A stretch of 64,000 nucleotides of DNA from Deltaproteobacteria bacterium (GTDB lineage Bacteria > Myxococcota > UBA727 > VGSZ01): positions 1 to 64,000 of the forward strand of contig JADZDP010000170.1 in NCBI GenBank assembly GCA_020850995.1. Reading direction: 5' to 3'. The notes beneath the pieces were generated by a model, which saw only the letters and a list, made by a program, of their open reading frames with translations, did no database searches and was not told where the DNA came from. Below are positions 29,569-38,195 of this stretch, piece by piece. Numbering within the stretch: position 1 is the first letter of the stretch; every line of letters starts with the position of its first letter. The position numbers and the translations under genes are program-made.

Positions 29569-30044
29569 CCCCTCGCTCCTGCGCTGCGTGACGGCTGGCG
29601 CGGATCCACCAGCACGAGCGAGCCCGTCCCCGCAGAGAAGTCGTCGCCGTCGGCCAGCGCGGCCAGCTCCGCGAGCACCTCGTCACCAAGGGGGCGTCGC
29701 CCGAGCAGGAAGCGCACGCGGCGCACGCCCTCGGAGACCGGGGGCACCTGTGCTGCCCCCGCGGCCTCGAGGCGATCGACGGCGACGGCGAGCTGTGCCT
29801 CGCTGGCCACGCCCAGGTCGTGCACCTCGTGACCCGTGAGCACGAGCCCGCGCGCCAAGCCGTCGCGCACCGGCAGCTCCTCGCCGTCGCCGCCGCGGGC
29901 CAGCACCACCACCTTGGCCCCGCCGCCGCCGCGCCGCCGCAGCACGGTGCCGAAGGCGCGGCCGAGGCGCGTCGCGGTGGCGACGTCGAGGTGCGCGGCG
30001 TCACCCTTCAGCTCGGTGCCCTGGATCAGGTCTGCGGTGGCCAT
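29565..30044 (-). CDS. Stand-alone phosphohexomutase domain I-like protein
   Basis: 159 aa. The sequence GTELKGDAAHLDVATATRLGRAFGTVLRRRG, then VVVLARGGDGEELPVRDGLARGLVLTGHEVHDLGVASEAQLAVAVDRL follows the first domain of phosphomannomutase/phosphoglucomutase (GTDIRG ... LGRAFG ... GRDxR ... GLxxxGxDVxDLG). The catalytic serine loop (TASHNP) and domains II-IV are absent, replaced by an unrelated ~50-aa tail. It is probably a non-catalytic, perhaps ligand-sensing, remnant. It is coupled to both neighbours (8-base gap upstream, ATGA downstream), so it is maintained within an operon. Confidence 0.65.
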   Translation of the reverse strand: MATADLIQGTELKGDAAHLDVATATRLGRAFGTVLRRRGGGGAKVVVLARGGDGEELPVRDGLARGLVLTGHEVHDLGVASEAQLAVAVDRLEAAGAAQVPPVSEGVRRVRFLLGRRPLGDEVLAELAALADGDDFSAGTGSLVLVDPRQPSRSAGARG

Positions 30045-30052
30045 GGGCCCCC

Positions 30053-31240
30053 TTAGTCCGGCGCGTCGCTGGTGGAAACGCCCGGCGCCGCGCTGGTGCG
30101 CATGAGCAGCACGTGCGTCTTGAGCTTGATGTCGAAGGGCACGTCGATCTCGAAGCCCTTGGGCGTGATGTCGAAGGCGCTGCCGGTCAGAAACGCCGTC
30201 GGCGGCACCATGGTCCAGGTGGCGCGCAGGCGCCAGGTCGACGAGAAGGGCTCGCCGCGGTGGACGCGCGCCGGTGGCGGTTCGTGGAGCGCGCTGATGG
30301 CCGCCACGATGGCGTCTTTGACGCCCTCGTCGATGCCGGGGTGGCCCGAGGGCAGCGGCAGCTCGAGCGTGACGACGCGTCCGTCGGGGCCTTGCGTGAG
30401 CTCCACCTCGGAGATGGCGTGGAAGCGAAACATGCCCTTGCGGCTCCGCATGAGCTCGCGCAGGCGCTCGCGGCGCGCGGGCTCGAGGGATGGCTTCTGG
30501 CCGTTGGCGTACTGCTTGGCGAGGTCGAGGTAGGCGCGCCAGGCCTCGTCCCAGGCGACGCGGTCGGCGGCGAACGACTTCATCATGCCGATCTGCGTGA
30601 CGCCCTCGCCGCCGTCGTTCAGCTCCTTCATGGCCGGGCGCCACGCGACCTCGATGTGGTCCTTGAGCGTGCGGAAGTAGTCATCGGCCAGCCCGGCCAC
30701 CACCACGTCGTCGGCCAGGTCGTCGGCCAACATGCGCCGCACCTTCTTGGTGGTGCGCGCGCGATCGGAGAGCGGCCCGTCGGCCTTGAGCTCGAGCGAT
30801 CCCTCGAGCGTGGCCACCGATGGCAAGGGGCCGTCGCCGGTGCCGAAGACGCGCGCGATGCCCTGGTCCTTCGCGGGCAGACGCACCAGCGAGCCGCTGG
30901 CTTCCGGCAGGACGGGCGCCGGCGCCGGCGCCGTCTCCGGAGGAGGCGGGGCCGGCGTCTCCTCGGGCGTCGGCCGCTCGGTGGCCGGCGGCGCGGGCGT
31001 TGGTGCCTCGCGCGGCATGGGCGGCGGCGAGGGGCGCTCCTCCTCGGGCGCGGGCTCGTCGGGCGCGGCCGGCGGCGCGGGCGCAACCAGCGTGAGCTCG
31101 ACGACGTTGCGCTCGCTCTCGGGGAAGAAGCGCCGCACGCGGGCCTCGGTGATGACGACGAGGAGGGCGCCGTGCAGCGCGATCGCCGCCGCCAGAGCTA
31201 CCAGGTGGCGCCGACGCCTGCTGGGCATGGGCGCGATCAT
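30053..31240 (-). CDS. TonB-like energy-transducer protein
   Basis: 395 aa. It has an Arg-rich cytoplasmic start (PSRRRRH), one transmembrane helix (~12-30), a long Pro/Glu/Ala-rich rod (~50-120) and a globular C-terminal region. The core includes YFRTLKDHIEVAWRPAM and a strand pair FRFHAISEVELTQGPDGRVVTLELPLPSGHPGIDEGVKDAIVAAI, as in TonB C-terminal domains. It probably links the inner membrane to an envelope partner; no ExbB/ExbD is nearby. The start could be 31240 or the next Met (31228). It is seven bases downstream of the transglutaminase gene. Confidence 0.72.
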   Translation of the reverse strand: MIAPMPSRRRRHLVALAAAIALHGALLVVITEARVRRFFPESERNVVELTLVAPAPPAAPDEPAPEEERPSPPPMPREAPTPAPPATERPTPEETPAPPPPETAPAPAPVLPEASGSLVRLPAKDQGIARVFGTGDGPLPSVATLEGSLELKADGPLSDRARTTKKVRRMLADDLADDVVVAGLADDYFRTLKDHIEVAWRPAMKELNDGGEGVTQIGMMKSFAADRVAWDEAWRAYLDLAKQYANGQKPSLEPARRERLRELMRSRKGMFRFHAISEVELTQGPDGRVVTLELPLPSGHPGIDEGVKDAIVAAISALHEPPPARVHRGEPFSSTWRLRATWTMVPPTAFLTGSAFDITPKGFEIDVPFDIKLKTHVLLMRTSAAPGVSTSDAPD

Positions 31241-31247
31241 AGCCGCC

Positions 31248-32648
31248 TCAACGGAGCGGCGCCGTCTCGATCACGTCGACGCGTGTGCCGGGCTTGAGCA
31301 GGCGCGCGGCGGCCAGCGACAGCAAGAGGTGCTCGTCGGGCGCCGTGCTGCCCTCGGCGAGCTTGAGGCGCTCGGGGCCCGCGGGGAACACGCCGAAGGT
31401 GGGGTCGGCGGCCACGAAGCCCTCGCCCTCGAGCCACACCTCCACCCACTCGTGGTAGCCGGCGCGCGTCTGGTCGACCACCACGCCGTCGACGAGGCGG
31501 GTGGGCACACCGCGCGCGCGCGCCAGCGCCGACAAGAGCACCGAGTGCTCGGTGCAGTCGCCGGCCTTGCTCTCGAGCGTGGCGACCGCAGGCGCGTAGC
31601 CGCGGTCGAGCCCCTTCGCCTCCACGTGGTCGTAGACGAAGCGCACCAGGCGCGCGACCTCGTCGCGCTTGTCCTTGGCGCCCTTGGTGACCTCCGCCGC
31701 CGTGCGCTTGATGCGCGCGTCATCGACTGCCTCGTAGGGCGTGGCCGCCAGCGCCTTCTTCTTCTTGGCGTCGTCGAGGGAGGCCGCGCTGCTCACGCCC
31801 GCCTTCACCTCGATGTCGATGGTGGTGGCGGTGCGCTTGAGCACGCGCTGGCGATCGTCTTCGGGGACCGCGAAGCTCGCTGCGTCGCTGGTGGTGACGC
31901 GGTAGCGCACGCGCCCGGCCGGCGCGCCCACGTCCTTGGTTACCCACGTCGACAGCGCCAGCAGGTCGGCGGTGCCGGTGCCGAGGTCGGCGGGCGCGCG
32001 GCCCACGGGGTACGCGACGATGCCCACGGCGGGCGTGCGCGCCACCACGGTGCGACCGGCGGCGTCGACCTCCTCGTCGGTGGTGAGGTTGGCGAAGCTC
32101 GACGAGATCAGGTAGCCCGCGCCCTTCTTCTTGACGGTGACCGTCATGGGCACGGGCGCGCCCATCTCCTCGAGCACCACGTTCTTCTCGATCGACAGGC
32201 CGTCCTTTAGGTGCGTGCGCGTCTCGTGCTCGAGCGCCAGCGCGAAGGTGCTGTCCGCGGGAATGGGCACGTTGCTCTTCACCTTGGCGCCGTTCTGGGT
32301 GGTGACGAGCTCGAGCTTGTCGCCGGCGATGCGCCCCTCGGTGACCAGGGTGCCGCTCTTGTCGGTGCGCGCGTAGCGATAGCTCTGCGGCGCGCCGTTT
32401 GGCGCGAGCTTGACCAGCGTCTCGGTCACCATGTCGTTTCGGGTGGCGCCGCGCTGCACCGAGAGCTTGGTGATGCGCGAGAGCGTGGTGCCGCCCTTGT
32501 CGCGCAGGTCGAGGGCGTCCATGGTGCCGACCTCTTGGCCACCGAGGGTGATGGCGAGGGTCTGCTGCAGCAGCACCTCGGGCGTGCCGCGCGCGGGCAT
32601 GGCGACGAGCGCGATCGAAGCGATGAGACCGGCGACGTGCACGCGCAT
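31248..32648 (-). CDS. Exported transglutaminase-like protein
   Basis: 466 aa with signal peptide (cleavage near ARG-T). Residues ~20-320 are a beta-rich domain of the kind found before transglutaminase cores in exported bacterial proteins. The catalytic triad is visible: C365 in AGDCTEHS, His in AGYHEWVEVW and Asp in AADPTFG. It is probably a periplasmic peptidase or cross-linking enzyme. It heads the operon continuing with the TonB-like, phosphohexomutase-like and hydrolase genes, and lies 35 bases after glpK. Confidence 0.85.
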   Translation of the reverse strand: MRVHVAGLIASIALVAMPARGTPEVLLQQTLAITLGGQEVGTMDALDLRDKGGTTLSRITKLSVQRGATRNDMVTETLVKLAPNGAPQSYRYARTDKSGTLVTEGRIAGDKLELVTTQNGAKVKSNVPIPADSTFALALEHETRTHLKDGLSIEKNVVLEEMGAPVPMTVTVKKKGAGYLISSSFANLTTDEEVDAAGRTVVARTPAVGIVAYPVGRAPADLGTGTADLLALSTWVTKDVGAPAGRVRYRVTTSDAASFAVPEDDRQRVLKRTATTIDIEVKAGVSSAASLDDAKKKKALAATPYEAVDDARIKRTAAEVTKGAKDKRDEVARLVRFVYDHVEAKGLDRGYAPAVATLESKAGDCTEHSVLLSALARARGVPTRLVDGVVVDQTRAGYHEWVEVWLEGEGFVAADPTFGVFPAGPERLKLAEGSTAPDEHLLLSLAAARLLKPGTRVDVIETAPLR

Positions 32649-32683
32649 GAGCACTCCAACAACGTTCGAGCGATGACGGTTGT

Positions 32684-34159
32684 TCACGCGCGCGCCACGG
32701 CGCGCGCCCACACGCCGAGCTTGCGCTCGCGATCCGCAGCCGGCAGCTTGGGCGTGAAGGTCTTGTTCTCGCGCCACACGCGCTTGACCTCGTCTTTCGA
32801 CGAGAACACGCCGGCGGCGAGCCCCGCCAGCGCGGCCGCGCCGAGCGCGGTGGTCTCGATGACCTCGGGGCGCACGCAGGGCACGTCGAGCAGGTCGGCC
32901 TGCATCTGCATGAGCAGATCGTTGGCTGCGGCGCCGCCGTCGACCTTCAGCACCGAGAGCTTGCCTGCGTCACCAACCATGGCACCCAAGATGTCGACGT
33001 TCTGCAGCGCGATGCCCTCGAGCACGGCGCGGGCCACGTGGCCCTTGTGGGTGTCGCGCGAGAAGCCGCTCAGCACGCCGCGCGCGTCGGGCCGCCAGTG
33101 GGGCGCGCCCAGGCCCGCCAGCGCGGGCACGAAACACACCTCGCCGGTGTCGTCGACGGAGCGGGCCAGCGCCTCGATCTCGCTCGCCTTGGTGATGAGG
33201 CCGAGGCCGTCGCGCAGCCACTGCACGGCAGCACCGGCGATGAAGGCCGCGCCCTCGAGCGCGTAGCAGACCTCGCTGCCAATCTTGCTCGCCACCGTGG
33301 TGAGCAAGCCGTGGCTCGAGGGCACGATGGTGGTGCCTGTGTGCATGAGCAAGAACGCGCCCGTGCCGTAGGTGCACTTGGCCTCGCCCGCCGAAAAGCA
33401 GGCCTGCCCAAAGAGCGCGGCTTGCTGATCACCCGCGATGCCGCACACGGGGATGCCGTCGGGCAAGAACGACAAGCCCTTGGTGCTGCCGTACTGCTCG
33501 CTCGACGACGCGATGGCGGGCAGCGCGGCCTTGGGCACGCCAAACAGCGCCAGCAGCTCGGCGTCCCACGCGCAGCTCGACAGTGACATCAAGAGCGTGC
33601 GCGAGGCGTTGGTGGCGTCGGTGACGTGGACCTTGCCGCCGGTGAGCTTGTGGACGAGCCAGGTGTCGATGGTGCCAAAGAGCGCGCTGCCCGCCTCGGC
33701 CCGCTGGCGCGCGCCGCTGACGTTGTCGAGCAGCCAGCGCATCTTGGTGCCCGAGAAGTACGGGTCGAGCACCAGGCCTGTCTTCTGCTTCACGCCCGCC
33801 TCGCGCCCGGCGTTCTTGAGCTCGTGGCAGAGGGGCGCCGTCCGTCGGTCCTGCCACACGATGAAGTTGTGCAGCGGCTTGCCGCCGGGCTCGAACAGGC
33901 AGGTGGTCTCGCGCTGGTTGGTGATGCCGATGCCGGCGAGCTCGTTGGGGCTCACGCCCGCCTCGACGAGGGCGCCGTGCACGGCGCTCTCCACCGACTC
34001 CCAGATGGCCGAGCCCTCGTGCTCGACCCAGCCTGGCTTCGGGAAGGTCTGGCGGAACTCCTTGGTGGCGCGGCCGCGGATGGCCAGCTTGTCGTCGACG
34101 ACGAGGGCGGTGCTGCCCGTGGTGCCTTGATCGATGGCGAGGATGAGCTTGCCGGCCAT
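32684..34159 (-). CDS. glpK: Glycerol kinase
   Basis: 491 aa, normal length. It phosphorylates glycerol to sn-glycerol 3-phosphate. Diagnostic parts include AIDQGTTGSTALVVD at the N-terminus, GITNQRETT, WQDRRTA, TIDTWLVHKLTGG, CGIAGDQQAALFGQACF, YGTGAFLLMHTG and VDGGAAANDLLMQMQADLLDVPV-like sequence at the C-terminus. A GGGAGG ribosome site precedes 34159. No glpF, glpD or glpR is adjacent, so regulation is unclear. Confidence 0.95.
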   Translation of the reverse strand: MAGKLILAIDQGTTGSTALVVDDKLAIRGRATKEFRQTFPKPGWVEHEGSAIWESVESAVHGALVEAGVSPNELAGIGITNQRETTCLFEPGGKPLHNFIVWQDRRTAPLCHELKNAGREAGVKQKTGLVLDPYFSGTKMRWLLDNVSGARQRAEAGSALFGTIDTWLVHKLTGGKVHVTDATNASRTLLMSLSSCAWDAELLALFGVPKAALPAIASSSEQYGSTKGLSFLPDGIPVCGIAGDQQAALFGQACFSAGEAKCTYGTGAFLLMHTGTTIVPSSHGLLTTVASKIGSEVCYALEGAAFIAGAAVQWLRDGLGLITKASEIEALARSVDDTGEVCFVPALAGLGAPHWRPDARGVLSGFSRDTHKGHVARAVLEGIALQNVDILGAMVGDAGKLSVLKVDGGAAANDLLMQMQADLLDVPCVRPEVIETTALGAAALAGLAAGVFSSKDEVKRVWRENKTFTPKLPAADRERKLGVWARAVARA

Positions 34160-34249
34160 GGTGCCTCCCGTGCGTGCGATCACCGTCGACACCGTGGGGA
34201 AAAAGGCCCGCGCGGTCAAGGTGGCGCGTGGCCGCTATATGGTGCGGGA

Positions 34250-34624
34250 GTGAGCGAGCCGGCAGATCGGGTGGTGATGGTGGTGGTCGCGCTGGGCGTC
34301 GTCGGGGGCCTGGTGCTCTTGTTCGTCCTCGACCCCGCCGCGAGCGGCCTGTTCCCGCCCTGCCCGTGGCGGTGGCTCACCGGCCTGCAGTGCCCGGGCT
34401 GCGGCGTGCTTCGTGGGACGCACGCGCTGCTGCACGGTGAGCTCGCCCTGGCGTGGCGCCTCAACCCCCTGTGGTGCCTCGTCGGACCCCTGCTCGGCGC
34501 GTCCTTGGTGTGGTCAGTGACACGCTCCTTCGGTGTCCCACTGCCTGCCGTGAAGGTGCCGCCCGCCGGCGCGTGGTGCATGCTGCTCGCCGTCATCGCC
34601 TTCGGGGTGCTGCGCAACCTATGA
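34250..34624 (+). CDS. DUF2752 membrane protein
   Basis: 124 aa from a GTG start. It has three hydrophobic helices and the DUF2752 hallmarks: FVLDPAASGLFPPCPWR, GLQCPGCGVLRGTHALLHGEL and a following NPL. The paired Cys motifs (CP and CPGCG) are the conserved core. Function is unknown. The stop overlaps the next start (ATGA), so it is coupled to the exported protein that follows. Confidence 0.85.
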   Translation: MSEPADRVVMVVVALGVVGGLVLLFVLDPAASGLFPPCPWRWLTGLQCPGCGVLRGTHALLHGELALAWRLNPLWCLVGPLLGASLVWSVTRSFGVPLPAVKVPPAGAWCMLLAVIAFGVLRNL

Positions 34625-35409
34625 GCCGCCTTCTCCCTCTCCTCTCGCTCGTGCTCGCCACCGTTGCGCGAGCGCAGGAGCCGGCGCCCACGCCAACGCC
34701 TCCGCCCTCGACGGAGCGCTGCAAGATCGTGGTGCTCAACCTGGTGGGTCGCTCGCTGTCCGAGGCCGACGCCGAAGTGCCCTCGATCCTCACCGAGACG
34801 CTGGCCGGCGAGGTTGGCGTCGTGTCGGGATGCGATGTGGTCTCGCAGCAAGACATCGTGGCCATGCTCGACTACGAGAAGCAGAAGGCCGTGTGCACCG
34901 ACGGCAGCGACTCGTGCCTCGCCGAGGTGGGCGCCGCGCTCGGCGCCGAGCGCGTGGTGGCCGGCACCATCGGCAAGCTCGGCTCGGAGTACGTGTTGGC
35001 GACGCGCTTGATGAACGTGAAGAAGGGCGCCGTGGAGAGCCGCGCGGAGATCCCGGTGAGCGGCCCGCCCGAGCAGCTTCGGCGTGCGGCCAAGAACGCG
35101 GGACGCCGCTTGTTCAACGCCGGCGATCTCCCCCCCGACGCCAAGGTGGACGCGACACCCATGAGCACCACGAGTGAGGGCCCGGGCGCGCTCTTCTGGG
35201 TGGGCGGCGCTATCGCGGGCGTGGGGCTCGTCACCGGCGTGGTGGCCGGCTCGCTCGCGGCCATCGCGGAGCTGCGCTTGGCCGACCCGCAAGCGCACCA
35301 AAAGGGCGCCATCATCGACGAGGGACGCATCGCGCTCGCGGTCGCTGGTGGCGGCGCGGCACTGGCCGTGCTCGGTGGCGCGCTGCTCGGCATCTCGCTC
35401 GTGGAGTAG
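34621..35409 (+). CDS. Exported protein with CsgG/TolB-N-like domain and C-terminal membrane helices
   Basis: 262 aa. It has a signal peptide (cleavage ARA-Q) and a Pro/Thr spacer. A mixed alpha/beta domain (~35-150) contains VVLNLVGRSL, VVSQQDIVAMLDYEKQ, CLAEVGAALGAERVVAGTIGKLGSEYVL and RLMNVKKG, resembling the nucleotide-free domains of CsgG/TolB N-termini seen in Myxococcota proteins. Two hydrophobic, Gly-rich helices at ~192-215 and ~238-260 close the protein. It is translationally coupled to the DUF2752 gene; the role is unknown. Confidence 0.65.
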   Translation: MSRLLPLLSLVLATVARAQEPAPTPTPPPSTERCKIVVLNLVGRSLSEADAEVPSILTETLAGEVGVVSGCDVVSQQDIVAMLDYEKQKAVCTDGSDSCLAEVGAALGAERVVAGTIGKLGSEYVLATRLMNVKKGAVESRAEIPVSGPPEQLRRAAKNAGRRLFNAGDLPPDAKVDATPMSTTSEGPGALFWVGGAIAGVGLVTGVVAGSLAAIAELRLADPQAHQKGAIIDEGRIALAVAGGGAALAVLGGALLGISLVE

Positions 35410-35417
35410 GGAATCGC

Positions 35418-36716
35418 ATGCGTACGCTCTTGCTCGTCGTCGTCGTGTTCCTCGCGCTCTCTCTTGCGAGCGCCTGCAAGCTGCTCGGCATCGCACCCAC
35501 CTCGTGCGACCAGGCGGACCCGGCCACCTGCCCCGACAGCTACCTCTGCAATCAGGAGGGGACCTGCGTGCCGGGCGCCGAGGGTGAGGGGGAAGGCGAG
35601 GGTGAGGGTGAAGGGGAGGGCGAGGAGGGCGAAGGAGAGGGCGAAGGTGAAGGGGAGGGCGAAGGCGACGCCCCCTTCGTCGTCGTCGACAACGAGGCCA
35701 ACGTCACGCTGATCGCAGCCGCCGCCGATGGCACGCTCTTTTGGGCCACGGGCACCAACCCCTCGTGCATCCGACGCCTGGCGTCGGGTGGCGCGGCGCA
35801 GAACGTCGCGTGCGAGACCGCGTCGGTGGTGGCGGGCCTACGCCTGGTCGACGACGAGGTCGCCTGGATCGCCGACGCTACCGGCAGCGCCGACGCGCTG
35901 CGCGTGGTGGCGCAAGACGCCGATCCTGGCACAGACACACCCACCACGCTCAAGCAGAACCTCGACGTGGCGCCCTTGTCGCGCGGGCCCGACAACCTCG
36001 ATGTCGCCATCCATGGCGACGACCGGCAGTCGCTCCTCTTTGCGCTCAGCGGCGCCGACGGGGCCGCGGCGCGCGCCGTGCGGCTGGCCAACGGCACGCT
36101 CGGCTTCACCATCCAGTACTTCACGGGGCCTGGCTTCTGGAGCTTCTCCGATGCCACCGGCGTCGTGATGCTGCCTGACGAGGCGGCGGCCTTCGTCGGT
36201 GGCAAGCTCGACGGCATCGCGCGCATCACGTGGCGTCAGGTTCGTGGCGAGGACGCCGACGGCGACTACGGCCTCGATGGTTTCGCCGAGAGCGCCGACA
36301 CCGGCGCGGGCGAGACCAGCATCTGGCCCACCGGCGCCGTGCGCGCCACCATCGGGCTCGACGCTGCCCGCGCGCAGCTCGCGCTGGCGACCCGCGACAC
36401 CAACGACGCCGGCAGCATCATCACGATGGGCACCAACACCTTCGGCGAAGCGGTGCTGTGCCAGGCCGACCCCGACAACCCGCTCACCTTCGCGGCGGCC
36501 TTGGCCACCGACGCGTTCTACCTCTACTGGGTCACCGACGGGACCCTGGCGGGCGGACACAGCTACGGCGTGTTTCGCATCGACCTGCACGCGGCGGGCG
36601 CGCAACCCGAGCGACTGGCGGACCTGCCGGTGGCCGGCGGTAGCGTCGCCGTGGTCGGCACCACGCTGTACTGGAGCGAGCCCGCGCAGAACCGTATCCG
36701 CGGCTTGGCGCTGTAG
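35418..36716 (+). CDS. Lipoprotein with (Gly-Glu)n linker and beta-propeller-like domain
   Basis: 432 aa. The leader ends LASAC. A short Cys-rich module (CDQADPATCPDSYLCNQEGTC) precedes a Gly-Glu tract of ~15 units. The C-terminal ~340 residues consist of repeated strands with DGTLFWATG, LVDDEVAWIAD, DAFYLYWVTDG and GTTLYWSEPA spacing, typical of a YWTD/NHL-like propeller. It is a probable surface-exposed binding protein. It follows the preceding gene by eight bases and is convergent with nuoN. Confidence 0.75.
   Translation: MRTLLLVVVVFLALSLASACKLLGIAPTSCDQADPATCPDSYLCNQEGTCVPGAEGEGEGEGEGEGEGEEGEGEGEGEGEGEGDAPFVVVDNEANVTLIAAAADGTLFWATGTNPSCIRRLASGGAAQNVACETASVVAGLRLVDDEVAWIADATGSADALRVVAQDADPGTDTPTTLKQNLDVAPLSRGPDNLDVAIHGDDRQSLLFALSGADGAAARAVRLANGTLGFTIQYFTGPGFWSFSDATGVVMLPDEAAAFVGGKLDGIARITWRQVRGEDADGDYGLDGFAESADTGAGETSIWPTGAVRATIGLDAARAQLALATRDTNDAGSIITMGTNTFGEAVLCQADPDNPLTFAAALATDAFYLYWVTDGTLAGGHSYGVFRIDLHAAGAQPERLADLPVAGGSVAVVGTTLYWSEPAQNRIRGLAL
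35579..35668. repeat. Hexanucleotide minisatellite encoding (Gly-Glu)n
   Basis: About 15 units of GAGGGT/GAGGGG/GAAGGC type, in frame, with one Glu-Glu interruption in the middle. Confidence 0.93.
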
Positions 36717-36722
36717 CGCGCC

Positions 36723-38195
36723 TCAGCGCCGCGCTTGCTGCACCAGCTCGTCGAGGAGCCCGGGCCACACCTCGAGCAGGCCACACGCAATCACCAACGC
36801 GGCGAAGGTGCCGAGCAAGAGCCCACCGGGCGCTGGCTGGTCCTTCGCGCGCGTGCTCGGCACGTCCTTGGCAAAGAGGAAGAGCGCAAGGCGCACGATG
36901 GGCGCGGCCCCGAGCGCGGCGCTCGCCACCACCACCAAGCCGAGCCAGTCGACGCGCGCGGCGAACAAGGCGCGCGCCGCCTCGAGGCGCGCCGTGAACC
37001 CGATGGTGCCCGGCACGCCCGCCAGCGTGCCGAGCGCGTAGACGAGGAAGGCCGCCATCACCGGTCGGGTGCGGCCGAAGCCCGACCAGTCCTCCCACGT
37101 CGACGAGGGGTCGAGGCGCGGCAGGGCCACGCCGAGCAGCGCCGCCGCGCAGCCGAGGCCGCCCGAGAGCACGGCCATGAGCGCGGCGCGCACGGCGCCG
37201 GCATCGGCAGTGCCGCCCGTCGACAGCGCGCCGGCGGCCAACGCCGCCAACGCCACGCCGCCCGGCAGCACCGCCAAGTAGGCCACCACGCGGCCGATGC
37301 GGCTCTGGTCGAGGCTGGCCACGGGGGCGCCCACCAGGGTCAGCGCGGCGATGACGGCGAACGAGCGCGCCAACATCTGGTCTGCGCCGGTGGCGACGAC
37401 GCCGTCGAGCAAGCGCACCGCCTCGAGCACGCCCACCACCAGCATGCCGCCCGCCAGCAAGCCGGCCGACGAGGTGGAGGCGCCGTGCGCCACGTCGACG
37501 TAGCTCTGCTGGAAGGGGACGGCGCCGAGGATGAGCGCCAGCACGACGACGATCATGGCGGCGGCGAACGCCGCGCCGGGCGCGCCGATCGCGAGCGCGC
37601 GACCGAGCCCGGCGAACGCGGTGCTGCCGGTACACACCCACGCGAACACGACGGCGAGCGCCAACACGACGAGCAGCACGCCGGCGCCCACGATGCCCTT
37701 GGTGGCGGCCTCGATGCCGTGAGGGCCCTCGCGGTCGGGCGCGCACAGGAGCGACTGCGCTCCGGTGGCGACGACGAGCGCGGCCGCCAGCACGAGCAGA
37801 TCGACGGTACCGCAGGCGACGGACAGCGCCGCGCCGACCATGGCGAAGCCCGCGCTCATCTCGCCGCGCTCCTCGTCGATGGCGGCGAGGGATGGCGTGG
37901 CCGCGAGGTGGACCGCGCCTACCAGCAGCGCGATGACGCCGCTGCCGAGCAGGCCGGTGCGGTCGACGATCAGCCCTTGCGCCGACGTCGCGGCGGAGGC
38001 GGCGTCGCCCCAGCGCAGCACGGCGTGGGCGAGCACCGCCAGCGCGGCCAGCCCGATGACCCAAGGCAGATGGGTGCGCGTGGAGCGCTTGCGCCAACCC
38101 ACCGGCGTGCCGGCGGCCTCGAGGCCGAGGCACACCAGCGCGGCCACGAGCCAGATGCCGGCGGGGGTGAGCGCAGCCACCGTGGTGGGTGTCAT
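36723..38195 (-). CDS. nuoN: Divergent NADH-quinone oxidoreductase subunit N (NuoN-like)
   Basis: 490 aa with about 13-14 transmembrane helices, the usual length for NuoN. Homology is seen in GAVPFQQSYVDVAHGAS, the counterpart of the TM7 motif (KLSxVPFHxWxPDVYxGAP), and in ALGTLAGVPGTIGFTARL, the counterpart of GIPPxxGFxGK. By eye, the TM7 lysine is Ile, the VPFH histidine is Gln and the TM5 glutamate is absent. Proton translocation by the canonical route is therefore doubtful. It overlaps nuoM by ATGA and is the last gene of nuoJKLMN. Confidence 0.78.
   Translation of the reverse strand: MTPTTVAALTPAGIWLVAALVCLGLEAAGTPVGWRKRSTRTHLPWVIGLAALAVLAHAVLRWGDAASAATSAQGLIVDRTGLLGSGVIALLVGAVHLAATPSLAAIDEERGEMSAGFAMVGAALSVACGTVDLLVLAAALVVATGAQSLLCAPDREGPHGIEAATKGIVGAGVLLVVLALAVVFAWVCTGSTAFAGLGRALAIGAPGAAFAAAMIVVVLALILGAVPFQQSYVDVAHGASTSSAGLLAGGMLVVGVLEAVRLLDGVVATGADQMLARSFAVIAALTLVGAPVASLDQSRIGRVVAYLAVLPGGVALAALAAGALSTGGTADAGAVRAALMAVLSGGLGCAAALLGVALPRLDPSSTWEDWSGFGRTRPVMAAFLVYALGTLAGVPGTIGFTARLEAARALFAARVDWLGLVVVASAALGAAPIVRLALFLFAKDVPSTRAKDQPAPGGLLLGTFAALVIACGLLEVWPGLLDELVQQARR

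Noticed and set aside
32684..34159. glp regulon with facilitator and dehydrogenase
   Set aside because: Neighbours are DUF2752 and a transglutaminase; no glpF, glpD or glpR is encoded within the window.
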